Below are positions 7,940 through 16,088 of a DNA stretch of 21,619 bases, one piece after another (within the stretch, counting starts at the first letter, position 1; the number at the start of each line of letters is the position of its first letter). The DNA is taken from assembly GCA_023253905.1 (NCBI GenBank), contig JALREG010000310.1:1-21619 (forward strand). The letters are read 5' to 3'. Both the position numbers and the translations under genes were made by a program. The notes beneath the pieces are model-generated. The model did no database searches. It saw nothing but the letters and a program-made list of their open reading frames with translations, and was not told the origin of the DNA. The DNA comes from Burkholderiaceae bacterium. GTDB lineage: Bacteria > Pseudomonadota > Gammaproteobacteria > Burkholderiales > Burkholderiaceae.

Positions 7940-9115
7940 TTAACGCAGCACCAGATCGTCGCGATGGATGAGTTCGGGCTCTTCGATATAGCCCAGGATT
8001 GACTCGATCTCGTGAGAGGCGCGCCGCATGATGCGGCGCGTGTCGGCCGACGAGTAATTGCTGAGGCCTCGCCCCAGTTCAACACCTTGAGCGTTTCGGA
8101 TGGCAATGACCTCACCCCGCTCATAGTCGCCTTGAACCTCTGTGACGCCAATGGGCAGCAGACTGCGGCCGGCTGCGCAGAGCGCGCGCGCGGCGCCCTC
8201 GTCGACCGTGACCGAGCCGCGAAGCTGAAGGTGATCAGCCATCCATTGCTTGCGCGCGGCCAGCCGAGGCAGGTCGGCGATGAACTGGGTTCCGAGTGCA
8301 TCTCCCGCAGCAAGCCTCCGAAGCACGCCCTCGAGTCGTCCCGATGCGACCACCGTGCTCGCGCCCCCTCGTGCTGCGCGCTGTGCTGCGCGAACCTTGG
8401 TGATCATGCCGCCCCGCGCAATCGATGAACCGGTGCCGCCTGCGATCGCCTCTAACCGGGGGTCGCCCGCCCGCACGGCAGTAAGCAAGGTTGCCGATGG
8501 GTCGCGGCGTGGGTCAGCGGTAAAGAGCCCCTGCTGGTCAGTGAGGATCACCAGTGCATCAGCATCGATCAGGTTGGTGACTAGCGCGCCCAGCGTGTCG
8601 TTATCGCCGAACTTGATCTCGTCGGTCACGACCGTGTCGTTTTCGTTGATGATCGGCACCACAGCGAGCTCGAGCAGGGTTCGTAGCGTGGAGCGCGCGT
8701 TCAGGTAGCGCTTCCGGTCCGCCAGATCTTCATGGGTGAGCAGCACCTGAGCCGTGCGCAGGCCATGCTCGGCAAAGCAGCTCTCGTAGACTTGCGCGAG
8801 CCCCATCTGCCCGACCGCGGCAGCAGCCTGCAGTTCATGCATTTCCCGCGGACGCTGGCTCCAGCCTAATCGTTTCATGCCCTCGGCCACGGCACCCGAG
8901 GAGACCACCACCACCTGTTTGCCGCCCGCGCGAAGCGACGCGATTTCCGCGCCCCAGCGTGAGATGGCGGCGCGGTCGAGCCCACGACCCTCGTCGGTCA
9001 CCAGGCTGGACCCGACCTTGACGACGATCCGGCGCGCCGCGGCCACCACGCGAACATCTGCCGCGTGGGCGAGCGCAAGCCCCTGAGCGGTGGTGTCTGG
9101 CTCGTTGCGTTCCAC
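7940..9115 (-). CDS. proB: Glutamate 5-kinase (ProB)
   Basis: Catalyses the first step of proline synthesis, ATP-dependent phosphorylation of glutamate to glutamyl-5-phosphate, in the cytoplasm. The 391 residues hold an amino-acid kinase domain beginning at [13 protein letters not shown] (28-40, Lys33 phosphate-binding), with SSGAVAEGM (72-80), the INENDTV loop and [13 protein letters not shown]-terminal PUA domain follows from about residue 300 ([28 protein letters not shown]). The start is GTG, 17 bases after obgE, so it is probably transcribed with that gene. A start a few codons inside cannot be excluded because the first 20 residues are not conserved in the family. The two-domain 370-390 aa length is typical. 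Confidence 0.96.
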   Translation of the reverse strand: MERNEPDTTAQGLALAHAADVRVVAAARRIVVKVGSSLVTDEGRGLDRAAISRWGAEIASLRAGGKQVVVVSSGAVAEGMKRLGWSQRPREMHELQAAAAVGQMGLAQVYESCFAEHGLRTAQVLLTHEDLADRKRYLNARSTLRTLLELAVVPIINENDTVVTDEIKFGDNDTLGALVTNLIDADALVILTDQQGLFTADPRRDPSATLLTAVRAGDPRLEAIAGGTGSSIARGGMITKVRAAQRAARGGASTVVASGRLEGVLRRLAAGDALGTQFIADLPRLAARKQWMADHLQLRGSVTVDEGAARALCAAGRSLLPIGVTEVQGDYERGEVIAIRNAQGVELGRGLSNYSSADTRRIMRRASHEIESILGYIEEPELIHRDDLVLR

Positions 9116-9132
9116 CCGTTCCCTCTCTCAGG

Positions 9133-10356
<1,224 letters not shown>

Positions 10357-10617
10357 TTACTGAAGGGGGGCGATCCGCACGGTGCGCCGGCGGGCCGGCC
10401 CCTTGACCGCGAACTCGACCTTGCCTTCGATGAGGGCATAGAGCGTGTGGTCTTTGCCCAAGCCGACGTTTTCGCCGGGATGGAATTGCGTGCCGCGCTG
10501 ACGAACGATGATGGATCCGGCTGTGACGGTTTCACCGCCGTAGGCCTTGATACCCAGCATTTTCGGTTGCGAGTCGCGACCGTTACGCGTAGAGCCGCCG
10601 CCTTTTTTCTGTGCCAT
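10357..10617 (-). CDS. rpmA: 50S ribosomal protein L27
   Basis: Component of the large ribosomal subunit whose N-terminus reaches the peptidyl-transferase centre. The 86 residues match L27 along their whole length: [19 protein letters not shown], then [38 protein letters not shown] and a C-terminal VRIAPLQ. The N-terminus begins directly MAQKK as in Proteobacteria, without the cleaved leader seen in Firmicutes. GGAG stands about 10 bases before the ATG. It lies 16 bases downstream of rplU, the usual arrangement. Confidence 0.98.
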   Translation of the reverse strand: MAQKKGGGSTRNGRDSQPKMLGIKAYGGETVTAGSIIVRQRGTQFHPGENVGLGKDHTLYALIEGKVEFAVKGPARRRTVRIAPLQ

Positions 10618-10633
10618 GGTGAATGATCTCCGG

Positions 10634-10987
10634 TTACTGGGCGGGTGCTTCGGCCGCAGCCGTTGCTTCGCCGAGCGACGATGCGATTCGGCTCACCAGG
10701 ATTTCGGTGTAATTCTGGCGATGGCCCTGGCGCTTCTGATAGTGCTTGCGCCGACGCATTTTGAAAATGCGAACCTTGTCGTGACGACCGTGGGAGAGCA
10801 CCTTTGCCGAAACCGTTGCGCCAGCCACAAGCGGCGTGCCGACGGCGATTTGCTCACCGTTGCTCACAGCCAGAACCTGATCAATGGTGATTTCGACTCC
10901 GATGTCCGCCGGCATCTGTTCTACTTTGATTTTATCGCCGGCGCTCACTTTGTATTGTTTGCCACCGGTTTTTATGACCGCGTACAT
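10634..10987 (-). CDS. rplU: 50S ribosomal protein L21
   Basis: Large-subunit ribosomal protein that binds 23S rRNA. It starts [14 protein letters not shown], as nearly all L21 proteins do, and contains [20 protein letters not shown] followed by [20 protein letters not shown], the basic RNA-binding part. At 117 residues it has an extra C-terminal tail of about 14 residues ([15 protein letters not shown]) beyond the usual 103; Ala/Glu tails like this occur in Burkholderiales L21. It is the first gene of the rplU-rpmA unit, with a clear promoter upstream and AAGGGG as ribosome site. Confidence 0.98.
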   Translation of the reverse strand: MYAVIKTGGKQYKVSAGDKIKVEQMPADIGVEITIDQVLAVSNGEQIAVGTPLVAGATVSAKVLSHGRHDKVRIFKMRRRKHYQKRQGHRQNYTEILVSRIASSLGEATAAAEAPAQ

Positions 10988-11007
10988 GGAAAGACCCCTT
11001 TTGCTTT

Positions 11008-11035
11008 GTTCCCTGTGTTGTATTCACGAGGGAAC
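11008..11035 (-). promoter_or_regulatory. Hairpin in the rplU 5' leader
   Basis: GTTCCCT (11008-11014) and AGGGAAC (11029-11035) form a perfect 7-bp stem with a 14-base loop in the transcribed leader of rplU, about 20 bases before the start codon. Ribosomal-protein leaders often carry structures bound by the protein itself; autoregulation here is inference. Confidence 0.5.
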
Positions 11036-11040
11036 CGAAG

Positions 11041-11069
11041 ATTGTCGCAAATTCCGATACTTGAGTCAA
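11041..11069 (-). promoter_or_regulatory. rplU: Sigma-70 promoter for rplU-rpmA
   Basis: On the minus strand TTGACT (11069-11064) is followed after exactly 17 bases by GACAAT (11046-11041). This is a near-consensus -35/-10 pair, about 54 bases before the rplU ATG, as expected for a strongly expressed ribosomal-protein operon. Confidence 0.8.
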
Positions 11070-11203
11070 AAAGCCTCCATCGCGATCATTCGCCGATGCG
11101 AGGGGGGCGCGCTCGTGCCCGAGTCGGAGCCGTAGCCGGGCGGTTGGTGATTCACGATGCTGCGGGGAGCCGGTGAAGTGGCATCGACATGCGCCGCGCG
11201 GAC

Positions 11204-11209
11204 TATAAT
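11204..11209 (+). promoter_or_regulatory. ispB: Consensus -10 box for ispB
   Basis: A perfect TATAAT lies 110 bases before the chosen ispB start, within an AT-richer patch. A possible -35 (TCGACA, 11184-11189) sits at a short 14-base spacing, so the -35 is uncertain. The box falls inside the upstream extension of the ispB frame, which argues that the extension is not translated. Confidence 0.6.
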
Positions 11210-11318
11210 CAACGGTTTCCCTGAAATAGCCGCGTCCGTAAGCATTCGCCTCCGGTGCTTCGCGGCTGCATCGGGGTGCATGTGTCATGGCGCTGGCGTC
11301 CTCGCCACCTTCCCGCGG

Positions 11319-12302
11319 ATGAAACCCTCCGAACTTTTCCCTGCTCTGGCCCCCGACCTCGAGGCAACCGACCGAATGATTCGGCGCAGCCTCGCCTCCG
11401 AGGTGGCGCTGATCCGCACGATTTCCGACTACATCGTTGGGTCGGGAGGCAAACGGATCCGCCCGCTGCTGCTCCTTTCCGTGGCCCGAGCTTTGGGTTT
11501 CACCGGCGACTCGCACCACCATCGCCTCGCAGCGGTGGTGGAATTCATCCATACCGCCACCTTGCTCCACGATGACGTGGTCGATGAATCCGAATTGAGG
11601 CGCGGTCGGAGCACAGCCAACGCTTCGTTCGGCAACCCGGCTGCCGTCCTGGTGGGCGATTTTGTGTACTCCCGAGCGTTTCAGATGATGGTCGAAGTTG
11701 ACGACATGCGTGTGATGCGCGTGTTGGCCGAGGCCACCAACGTCATCGCCGAAGGCGAGGTCCTGCAGTTGATGAACTGCCACGACCCCGACACCGACGA
11801 AGCGCGCTATCTGCAGGTCATCCGGTTCAAGACAGCAAAGCTTTTTGAGGCGGCGGCTCGATTGGGCGCCATGCTCTGTCAAGCCCCGGCGGTGGTCGAG
11901 GAAGCTGCGGCGTCGTTCGGCCGGCACCTGGGCACGGCCTTTCAACTAGTCGATGATGTGCTCGATTACAGCGGCGATACCGCCGAAATCGGCAAGAACG
12001 TGGGAGATGATTTGCGCGAAGGCAAGCCCACGCTGCCTCTCATTCACGTCATGAGCCATGGCACGGGCGCCGACCGACAGCTGATCCGGACTGCGATCGA
12101 GCAGGGCGGTGATGTGGAATTCGACCAGGTTGTCGCTGCGATCCGTCGAAGCGGCTCACTCGACTATGCGCGTCAGATGGCATTGAACGAGGCCGAGCTC
12201 GCTCGCGCGGCCGCGCGCACCATGCTCCGGCACGCCCAGTCTGATGAATTCAGCGCCGTGTTAATGAGCCTGCCTGGGCTGGCGGTCGAGCGCGCAAATT
12301 AG
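11319..12302 (+). CDS. ispB: Octaprenyl/polyprenyl diphosphate synthase (IspB)
   Basis: Trans-prenyl chain synthase that builds the ubiquinone side chain from farnesyl and isopentenyl diphosphates in the cytoplasm. The 327 residues contain GGKRIRP (43-49), the first aspartate-rich motif LLHDDVVDESELRRG (82-96), KT (171-172) and the second aspartate-rich motif QLVDDVLDYSGD (209-220), all intact. I chose the ATG before KPSELFPALAPDLEATD because family members begin there and are 320-330 aa long. The frame is open back to 11157, but that part overlaps the promoter. No good Shine-Dalgarno sequence precedes either start. It is divergent from rplU and ends 22 bases from the convergent next gene. 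Confidence 0.96.
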   Translation: MKPSELFPALAPDLEATDRMIRRSLASEVALIRTISDYIVGSGGKRIRPLLLLSVARALGFTGDSHHHRLAAVVEFIHTATLLHDDVVDESELRRGRSTANASFGNPAAVLVGDFVYSRAFQMMVEVDDMRVMRVLAEATNVIAEGEVLQLMNCHDPDTDEARYLQVIRFKTAKLFEAAARLGAMLCQAPAVVEEAAASFGRHLGTAFQLVDDVLDYSGDTAEIGKNVGDDLREGKPTLPLIHVMSHGTGADRQLIRTAIEQGGDVEFDQVVAAIRRSGSLDYARQMALNEAELARAAARTMLRHAQSDEFSAVLMSLPGLAVERAN

Positions 12303-12324
12303 GCGTAAGCCCGCCCGCAGAAAA

Positions 12325-13374
12325 TCATTTCGCAGCCGGCTGGGGGGCAGGAGAGGGCCGTGGCAGTGCTCGACGCACGACCGGTGGCTGACCAAAATCG
12401 GTGACCGCGCCGGTTACGGTACCTGAGGCATCGAGCATCAACACATCCGATCCCGCGCGGATGTAACGCGAGCCGGAGGGCGCCGGGCCCAGACGCTCGG
12501 CCAGCATATTGGGCAGATCCCTGGCTTCATTTTGAAGCGCGCGCGGGAGCGGTTCGCCTACACGCCACAGCTTGTCCGGGTTCTGCGACTGACATCTCCC
12601 TTCGCGTGCGATGAGCCCAACTGGGCACTCGCCGATCTCGTAGGACTGGGAGAAATAATCGCTCACGGCTTTACGCTGTTGTTCGTTGAAAGCATTGGTC
12701 TGCGCTTGACCTCCACCGCTTCCCCCCTGCGAAGAGCCGCCCCAGCCCGGGTCGCCTCGGTCACCTTGGCGGATATTCACCATACCGATAGGCGGCGGTG
12801 TCATCGCGCCGGCCGGTTGAAGAATCGGGCGCGGGGGTTCGGTGCGGATGGTTTCAACGGTGGGCTGGAAGGTACGCGGCGTGGCGTCGTAGAGTTGACG
12901 CAGGAGCGCTGGATCGTTTTGAGACTGTGCCTCGATGGCGGTGTCGATCAGACCCATCAGCTCAGCGGAATCCGACGTTCCCAGCCAGGCGGACCGGTTC
13001 GAACCCAGAAGGCTTAGCTTATCGGCGGTGCAGCCCTCAAGGTTACGCTGCAGCCACTGGCGAGCGAGCACGGCGCGTTCAGTGGGGTTGTGGGTGTCGA
13101 GCGCGATGGCTCGAAACTGTGCGATCAGGCAGGGGGCGCCGGGCACCGCGGGGCGCTGGGGTTGCGGGCTGGCGGTGCCGGCTTGGCCCGTGGCAGCCGA
13201 TGCAGGCGCGGCCTGGGCGGCGGGCGCCGGTGCGGGCCGAGTGGCCGGTGCAGGCGGGTTTGCCGGGGGCGCAGGCTGTGCCGCCTGACTCCAGACCGGG
13301 CCGCCGGGCACGATCAGGCATGCTGCAAACAGCAGCCGGGCAGCGGCACTTTGACGAGCTGGTTGAGTGTTCAT
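12325..13374 (-). CDS. Exported Pro/Ala-rich protein with RcnB-like C-terminus
   Basis: A 349-residue envelope protein of unclear function. A signal peptide (about 1-29, ending PVWSQ/A) is followed by a Pro/Ala-rich linker (30-80), then a helical middle domain with cysteines in GAPCLIAQF and LEGCTADKLS. A glycine-rich stretch (GDPGWGGSSQGGSGGGQAQ) follows, and the last 80 residues contain KLWRVGEPLPRAL and SRYIRAGSDVLMLDASGTV. That tail resembles the RcnB/CigR-type domain (a W-x-G-x-x-LP start, then G-x-x-[WY]-[VI]-R-x-G-x-D-x-[LV]) of small periplasmic proteins, but the match is from memory. ECPVGLIAREGRCQSQ adds a likely disulphide pair. It is convergent with ispB and separate from other genes. 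Confidence 0.75.
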   Translation of the reverse strand: MNTQPARQSAAARLLFAACLIVPGGPVWSQAAQPAPPANPPAPATRPAPAPAAQAAPASAATGQAGTASPQPQRPAVPGAPCLIAQFRAIALDTHNPTERAVLARQWLQRNLEGCTADKLSLLGSNRSAWLGTSDSAELMGLIDTAIEAQSQNDPALLRQLYDATPRTFQPTVETIRTEPPRPILQPAGAMTPPPIGMVNIRQGDRGDPGWGGSSQGGSGGGQAQTNAFNEQQRKAVSDYFSQSYEIGECPVGLIAREGRCQSQNPDKLWRVGEPLPRALQNEARDLPNMLAERLGPAPSGSRYIRAGSDVLMLDASGTVTGAVTDFGQPPVVRRALPRPSPAPQPAAK

Positions 13375-13759
13375 CTTGGAGTCGGCTGGGCGAAGCAGGC
13401 CAAAAATCGCGGGCGGATCAGAAAGCAGCGCGCCCCTCGAGGGAGTCGGGTCGAGAGTAACCGACTTGAGCCTCGCGTCTGGCAGTATGGTTGACTCAAA
13501 TCAGGACCGGTGACCGGCCCGTTACGGACAAGCCCAGCTCGGGCTTTCCGCCTGCGGCGACAGGAAGCCAGAACAGTCGAGGAGCCAGCACCCAACTGAT
13601 CATCCTTCGGGAGGTGGTTGGTAAGAGCCTGCGGCGGCGGTTTCGCGACCAATTTCTTCCTTGTTATACTGACAGGCTTCGCGAAGAAAGCGGCGCACGT
13701 AAAGAAAACAGCGTTTTCGGCCACGAGCAAGGCTTTCTGGTCAGTCTGGCCGGCGATTT
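13375..13759. other. Intergenic region upstream of tRNA-Pro
   Basis: No coding frame is convincing here. AAGCCC (13530-13535)/GGGCTT (13541-13546) makes a small hairpin followed by only a few pyrimidines, and ACCGGTGACCGG near 13506 is a further GC-rich inverted repeat. From 13639 onward the sequence is the tRNA promoter and 5' leader, which is partly duplicated at 19205. Confidence 0.5.
13642..13670 (+). promoter_or_regulatory. tRNA-Pro promoter
   Basis: TATACT (13665-13670) matches the -10 consensus at five of six positions; TTCGCG (13642-13647) occupies the -35 place at 17-base spacing but is weak. The block starting GGTTTCGCG at 13639 has a diverged copy at 19205 upstream of the second tRNA-Pro, which marks it as part of the tRNA unit. 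Confidence 0.55.
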
Positions 13760-13852
<93 letters not shown>

Positions 13853-13862
13853 CAGTCATCAT

Positions 13863-13901
13863 GCCCCGCAGGGTTGTTCGGCTTGCGGGGCTTTGTTTTT
13901 T
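13863..13901 (+). terminator. Intrinsic terminator of tRNA-Pro
   Basis: GCCCCGCA (13863-13870) pairs with TGCGGGGC (13884-13891), followed by TTTGTTTTTT (13892-13901). It lies 26 bases beyond the CCA end. A diverged copy occurs at 17119-17157. Confidence 0.9.
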
Positions 13902-13975
13902 CGGGGGCTTCCTTTGGCTGTGGACGGGGTGTGCCAACCCTGATGCCACGCTACCTCCACTTGATCAGACGCTGG

Positions 13976-13987
13976 TGTAGCAAACCT
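13976..13987 (-). repeat. Inverted copy of the AGGTTTGCTACA repeat
   Basis: TGTAGCAAACCT here is the reverse complement of AGGTTTGCTACA, found at 14140-14151 and 14847-14858. With the third copy the match extends to AGGTTTGCTACACC (14 bases). The rest of 13902-14190 shows no gene. Confidence 0.55.
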
Positions 13988-14131
13988 TTCGGTGTGCTAC
14001 TCGGGGTGGCTACCGATTGGACTTACCGCTTACCGCTGGCGTCTGGGTCAATTTTTTACGCTCGGACATTGGCTGGCTGACGGCTGGGTGCTGGGCCGTT
14101 TCTGAGCCTGCTGGCCAGCGAAGGCCGGCTT

Positions 14132-14151
14132 GGGCGACCAGGTTTGCTACA
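14132..14151 (+). repeat. 20-bp direct repeat, left of the DUF433/DUF5615 module
   Basis: GGGCGACCAGGTTTGCTACA matches 14839-14858 at 19 of 20 bases. The two copies lie in the same orientation, 707 bases apart, and bracket exactly one toxin-antitoxin module. They may be insertion boundaries or remnants of recombination sites. Confidence 0.65.
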
Positions 14152-14190
14152 GAGACGAGCAGCCTCTTCTTCAGAGGTCTGTGCGTGCCT

Positions 14191-14544
14191 TCAATCGTGG
14201 ACCACAAGACCGATTGCGCTGAGCTCCACGAAACGTGAAGTGCCCAGCGCTGCATGGATTGAAGCCCAGTGTCGATCGATCAAGGATTCGAGCGCGTCAT
14301 TACGGATGTTTCCGGTCGTAATCAACCAAAGCCTCGCCGGTACGCCGTTCAGAATGTAGGACTGAACGAAATCATCGTCCTTCGTCACAATAAACCTGCC
14401 TTACAGGTCAGCGTAAGCAATCAGCGCTTGGTCCGTCGATGCGTTTCCCGAGGGCAGGTCAAAGGTATGAGTCGCGTCGAACCCGCGATCGCTCAGCCAT
14501 CGCGCCAAACGCCGCGGTAACTGCGCATCGATCAGGAACTGCAC
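14191..14544 (-). pseudogene. DUF5615 PIN-like toxin, broken by an in-frame stop
   Basis: Reading from GTG at 14544 the frame gives VQFLIDAQLPRRLARWLSDR and continues to THTFDLPSGNASTDQALIA, the typical N-terminal half of a DUF5615 PIN-like nuclease. Codon 48 (14401-14403) is TAA. The same frame then continues uninterrupted for 69 more codons as GRFIVTKDDDFVQSYILNG, PARLWLITTGNIRN and a final LVVHD, which is the normal C-terminal half. The total of 117 sense-equivalent residues fits the family, so the lesion is a single nonsense change rather than a frameshift. The acidic residues of both halves (Asp6, TKDDDF) are present. The start overlaps the antitoxin end by 13 bases, the usual module layout. 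A CAA-to-TAA change would explain it. The toxin is probably inactive. Confidence 0.85.
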
Positions 14545-14765
14545 GCTGCAAGGGGCTCGATGTGTCGTATGCGCGATAAGCGCGCCGCGAATGCCAAGAC
14601 CGCATGAATGTCAGCCAGCTCAAGGTCAGGGTAATCGTCAGTGATCTCCTGCGGCGTCATGCCTGCGGCCAACCACTGCAGCACCACCTCGACCGGATAG
14701 CGCAGACCGCGCACGCAGGGTTTGCCGTGGCAGACATTGGGATCGATAGTGATTCGTTCAATCAT
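14532..14765 (-). CDS. DUF433 antitoxin
   Basis: Antitoxin partner of the DUF5615 toxin; it folds as a small helix-turn-helix protein that binds the toxin and its own promoter. The 77 residues show the family pattern ITIDPNVCHGKPCVRGLRYP followed by VEVVLQWLAAGMTPQEITDD and YPDLELADIHAVLAFAAR. It is intact although its toxin gene is broken. It overlaps the toxin start in a different frame. A near-perfect 20-base palindrome lies 21 bases upstream of its ATG and is a likely operator. An intact antitoxin with a dead toxin could still neutralise related toxins elsewhere, which is speculation. Confidence 0.88.
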   Translation of the reverse strand: MIERITIDPNVCHGKPCVRGLRYPVEVVLQWLAAGMTPQEITDDYPDLELADIHAVLAFAARLSRIRHIEPLAACSS

Positions 14766-14786
14766 GACGGTTCCAGGCGGAGAACT

Positions 14787-14806
14787 ATTGCCTGAGCTTA
14801 GGCAAT
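14787..14806 (-). promoter_or_regulatory. Palindromic operator candidate upstream of the DUF433 antitoxin
   Basis: ATTGCCTGAGCTTAGGCAAT has perfect 7-bp arms (ATTGCCT/AGGCAAT) and near-symmetry through the centre. It sits just before the antitoxin start, where autoregulation sites of toxin-antitoxin operons are found. No binding data are available. Confidence 0.6.
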
Positions 14807-14838
14807 TCGCTGGTATCCCGCAAGACGAAGGCTGCCGC

Positions 14839-14858
14839 GGGCGGCCAGGTTTGCTACA
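14839..14858 (+). repeat. 20-bp direct repeat, right of the DUF433/DUF5615 module
   Basis: GGGCGGCCAGGTTTGCTACA is the partner of 14132-14151, with one mismatch. It lies upstream of the antitoxin operator, so the pair encloses promoter, antitoxin and toxin. Confidence 0.65.
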
Positions 14859-14921
14859 CCTGATCCCTTTGCCTGCTTCGCCAATGCACCTGTACGTTTA
14901 GCGACGGAGGGCATCAGGCAT

Positions 14922-15230
14922 TCATTTACTGACGGATTCCTCCTGGGCTATCTGCTCTCGTAACTTCTCGGTCAGCCAAATTTTCATCAGCGACTGGTAG
15001 GGCACATCCATTTTGTTCGCCTGTTGGCGAATTCCGTCTAGCAAGCTGTCCGCCAGCCTCAGCGAGATGCTTGTGGTCGATGGTTTGAGGTTCTTGAACG
15101 TAGCGACCACCATTTTGGACGGGTCAAAGTATTGAGTCGCGTCATTGACTTTCGACTCCCAGAATTCACGCTCTTTGGCTTCGGAGCGAAACTTCGGTAT
15201 TGGTTTCACGTTACGTGCGGACTTGGTCAT
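14922..15230 (-). CDS. CopG/BrnA-type antitoxin
   Basis: Antitoxin of a BrnT-type toxin. The 102 residues show the characteristic IPKFRSEAKEREFWESK near the N-terminus and a ribbon-helix-helix DNA-binding end, NLKPSTTSISLRLADSLLDG, followed by NKMDVPYQSLMKIWLTEKLR. This matches the CopG antitoxin family that pairs with BrnT. It starts inside the toxin gene with a 20-base overlap, toxin first, as in BrnTA modules. It is expected to repress the shared promoter through the RHH domain. Reading frame and length look intact. Confidence 0.88.
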   Translation of the reverse strand: MTKSARNVKPIPKFRSEAKEREFWESKVNDATQYFDPSKMVVATFKNLKPSTTSISLRLADSLLDGIRQQANKMDVPYQSLMKIWLTEKLREQIAQEESVSK

Positions 15231-15516
15231 AGATCAGCCTCTCCTTGCGATGTTGAGCGCGCGCCGAAATCACCCGGATCAATGTTTGGTCTTGGCGGAG
15301 CGTAAAGACGACGGCGAGCTCGCGCCCCTGGTTGGTTTTGCCTAGCGCCAGATAGCGAGCCTCATTCTGACTGTGGGCGCTGTCCATGCTGATCAGCAAG
15401 GGTTGGTTGAAGAAGACCTCCTCTGCCTCGACCTGACTCACCCCGTGCTTGACCTCGCTCTTGCGGCTGTTGCCCGGATCCCATTCGAACCCAAGGATGC
15501 GATCAAAGTTAATCAT
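15211..15516 (-). CDS. BrnT-family ribonuclease toxin
   Basis: RelE-fold ribonuclease toxin of type II BrnT/BrnA modules, which cleaves cellular RNA when free. The 101 residues contain the family start GFEWDPGNSRKSEVKHGVS (the FEWDPxKxxxNxxKHGV pattern), VEAEEVFFNQPLL, RYLALGKTNQGRELAVVFT and IRVISARAQHRKERLIYDQ, the last with the conserved RxISAR motif. All the expected blocks are present, so it is probably active and held in check by the overlapping antitoxin. A 35-base piece of this gene (15324-15358) is repeated at 16962-16996 at 33 of 35 identity. Confidence 0.9.
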   Translation of the reverse strand: MINFDRILGFEWDPGNSRKSEVKHGVSQVEAEEVFFNQPLLISMDSAHSQNEARYLALGKTNQGRELAVVFTLRQDQTLIRVISARAQHRKERLIYDQVRT

Positions 15517-15550
15517 TGATGTATATTATGAAAACATACAAAAAAGCGCA
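15511..15550 (-). promoter_or_regulatory. AT-rich promoter/operator of the BrnT/BrnA operon
   Basis: Upstream of the toxin ATG the minus strand reads TTGCGC, 15 bases, CATAAT (or 17 bases, TAATAT), overlapping the imperfect palindrome GTATGTTTTCATAATATAC. The -10 box and palindrome coincide almost with the start codon, so the operator would block transcription directly. This is one of the most AT-rich spots in the window. Confidence 0.5.
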
Positions 15551-15652
15551 ATGTTAGATGCTGGCGCTCGGTAAAAATTTCTGCGCTTTCGCAAAGGGTT
15601 GGCGAAGAAGAGGGTGGCTGTAATAATTTACCTTCGGGAGGCAGTGAACGCG

Positions 15653-15910
15653 ATGTACGACGAAAGGGACTTGATCTTGTCCCCACTACAGCAGACGTAT
15701 CGCGCTGACGGTAAGAGCGTAAGAATCCAGATCTATCGGATGCCTGATACCGACTGGACGCTGGAGGTCGTCGACGAGTACAACAATTCAACGGTCTGGG
15801 ATGACCTCTTTGTATCAGACGCAGAAGCGCTGAGCGTGGCGCTGGAAGAGCTCGAGGCCGACGGTATAGAGGCCTACATCGGCCCGGGTCCCGGGGAGCG
15901 CAGCCACTGA
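15653..15910 (+). CDS. Small conserved hypothetical protein (LEVVDEYNNSTVWDD type)
   Basis: An 85-residue acidic protein, MYDERDLILSPLQQTYRADG at the start, then VRIQIYRMPDTDWTLEVVDE, YNNSTVWDDLF and a C-terminal acidic helix, SDAEALSVALEELEADGIEA. I recall similar proteins of unknown function, with a tripartite beta-strand pattern and STVWDD, from proteobacterial accessory regions, but I cannot name a function. GGGAGG (15636-15641) precedes the ATG at 15653 by 11 bases; the frame is open to a TTG at 15599 without a ribosome site. It is the only plus-strand gene among the minus-strand toxin-antitoxin pairs. Confidence 0.7.
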   Translation: MYDERDLILSPLQQTYRADGKSVRIQIYRMPDTDWTLEVVDEYNNSTVWDDLFVSDAEALSVALEELEADGIEAYIGPGPGERSH

Positions 15911-15937
15911 ATCGAGGCGTGTTTCCGCAGGTGGTTC

Positions 15938-15983
15938 GGTCAGCTGGCCGAGGATAGAGCGCTACGTTCGGGACGTACTGACC
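15938..15983 (+). repeat. tRNA-Pro anticodon-arm fragment inside an inverted repeat (attachment-site candidate)
   Basis: Positions 15955-15977 (23 bases) are identical to positions 13787-13809-type anticodon-arm sequence of the intact tRNA-Pro, from the end of the D stem through the CGG anticodon loop to the end of the anticodon stem. Identity stops abruptly on both sides. The block lies inside GGTCAG (15938-15943)/CTGACC (15978-15983), a perfect 6-bp inverted repeat. Tyrosine integrases commonly use the tRNA anticodon arm as crossover site, and the tail of an integrase gene starts about 25 bases downstream. An attP-like site is therefore a good explanation, though decay of a third tRNA copy is possible. 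Confidence 0.7.
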
Positions 15984-16001
15984 CTGGCGTGCAACCCTCG
16001 T

Positions 16002-16088
16002 ACATCGGTGGAGATGGTCGAGCGGTTCTACTCCTCGAACCCGGCTGCTGAGATGGACATTGATCTGCTTCAGGGGAGACGGGAGTGA
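16002..16088 (+). pseudogene. Tyrosine integrase, C-terminal remnant
   Basis: The plus frame reads TSVEMVERFYSSNPAAEMDI then DLLQGRRE and a TGA at 16086. This is the end of a phage/island-type tyrosine recombinase: the H-TSVxMVERFY block includes the catalytic Tyr of the C-terminal helix, and AEMDIDLLQ-type tails follow it. The residue before Thr is Arg where families usually have His, and upstream codons do not continue the protein but run into the tRNA fragment. All of the rest of the integrase (about 90 percent of it) is absent. It is too short to be functional and marks an old integrative element. Confidence 0.75.

Noticed and set aside
11157..11318. N-terminal extension of IspB by 54 codons
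   Set aside because: It is not part of the family, contains the TATAAT promoter box, and would make the protein much longer than its relatives.
13530..13550. Hairpin AAGCCC/GGGCTT as a terminator
   Set aside because: The stem is only 6 bp, the T-run is very short and there is no gene ending just before it on the plus strand.
15542..15570. Possible integron attC core (GTTAGAT near 15554)
   Set aside because: No matching inverse core or imperfect palindrome of attC type was found around it, and the neighbouring modules are not spaced like cassettes with such sites.
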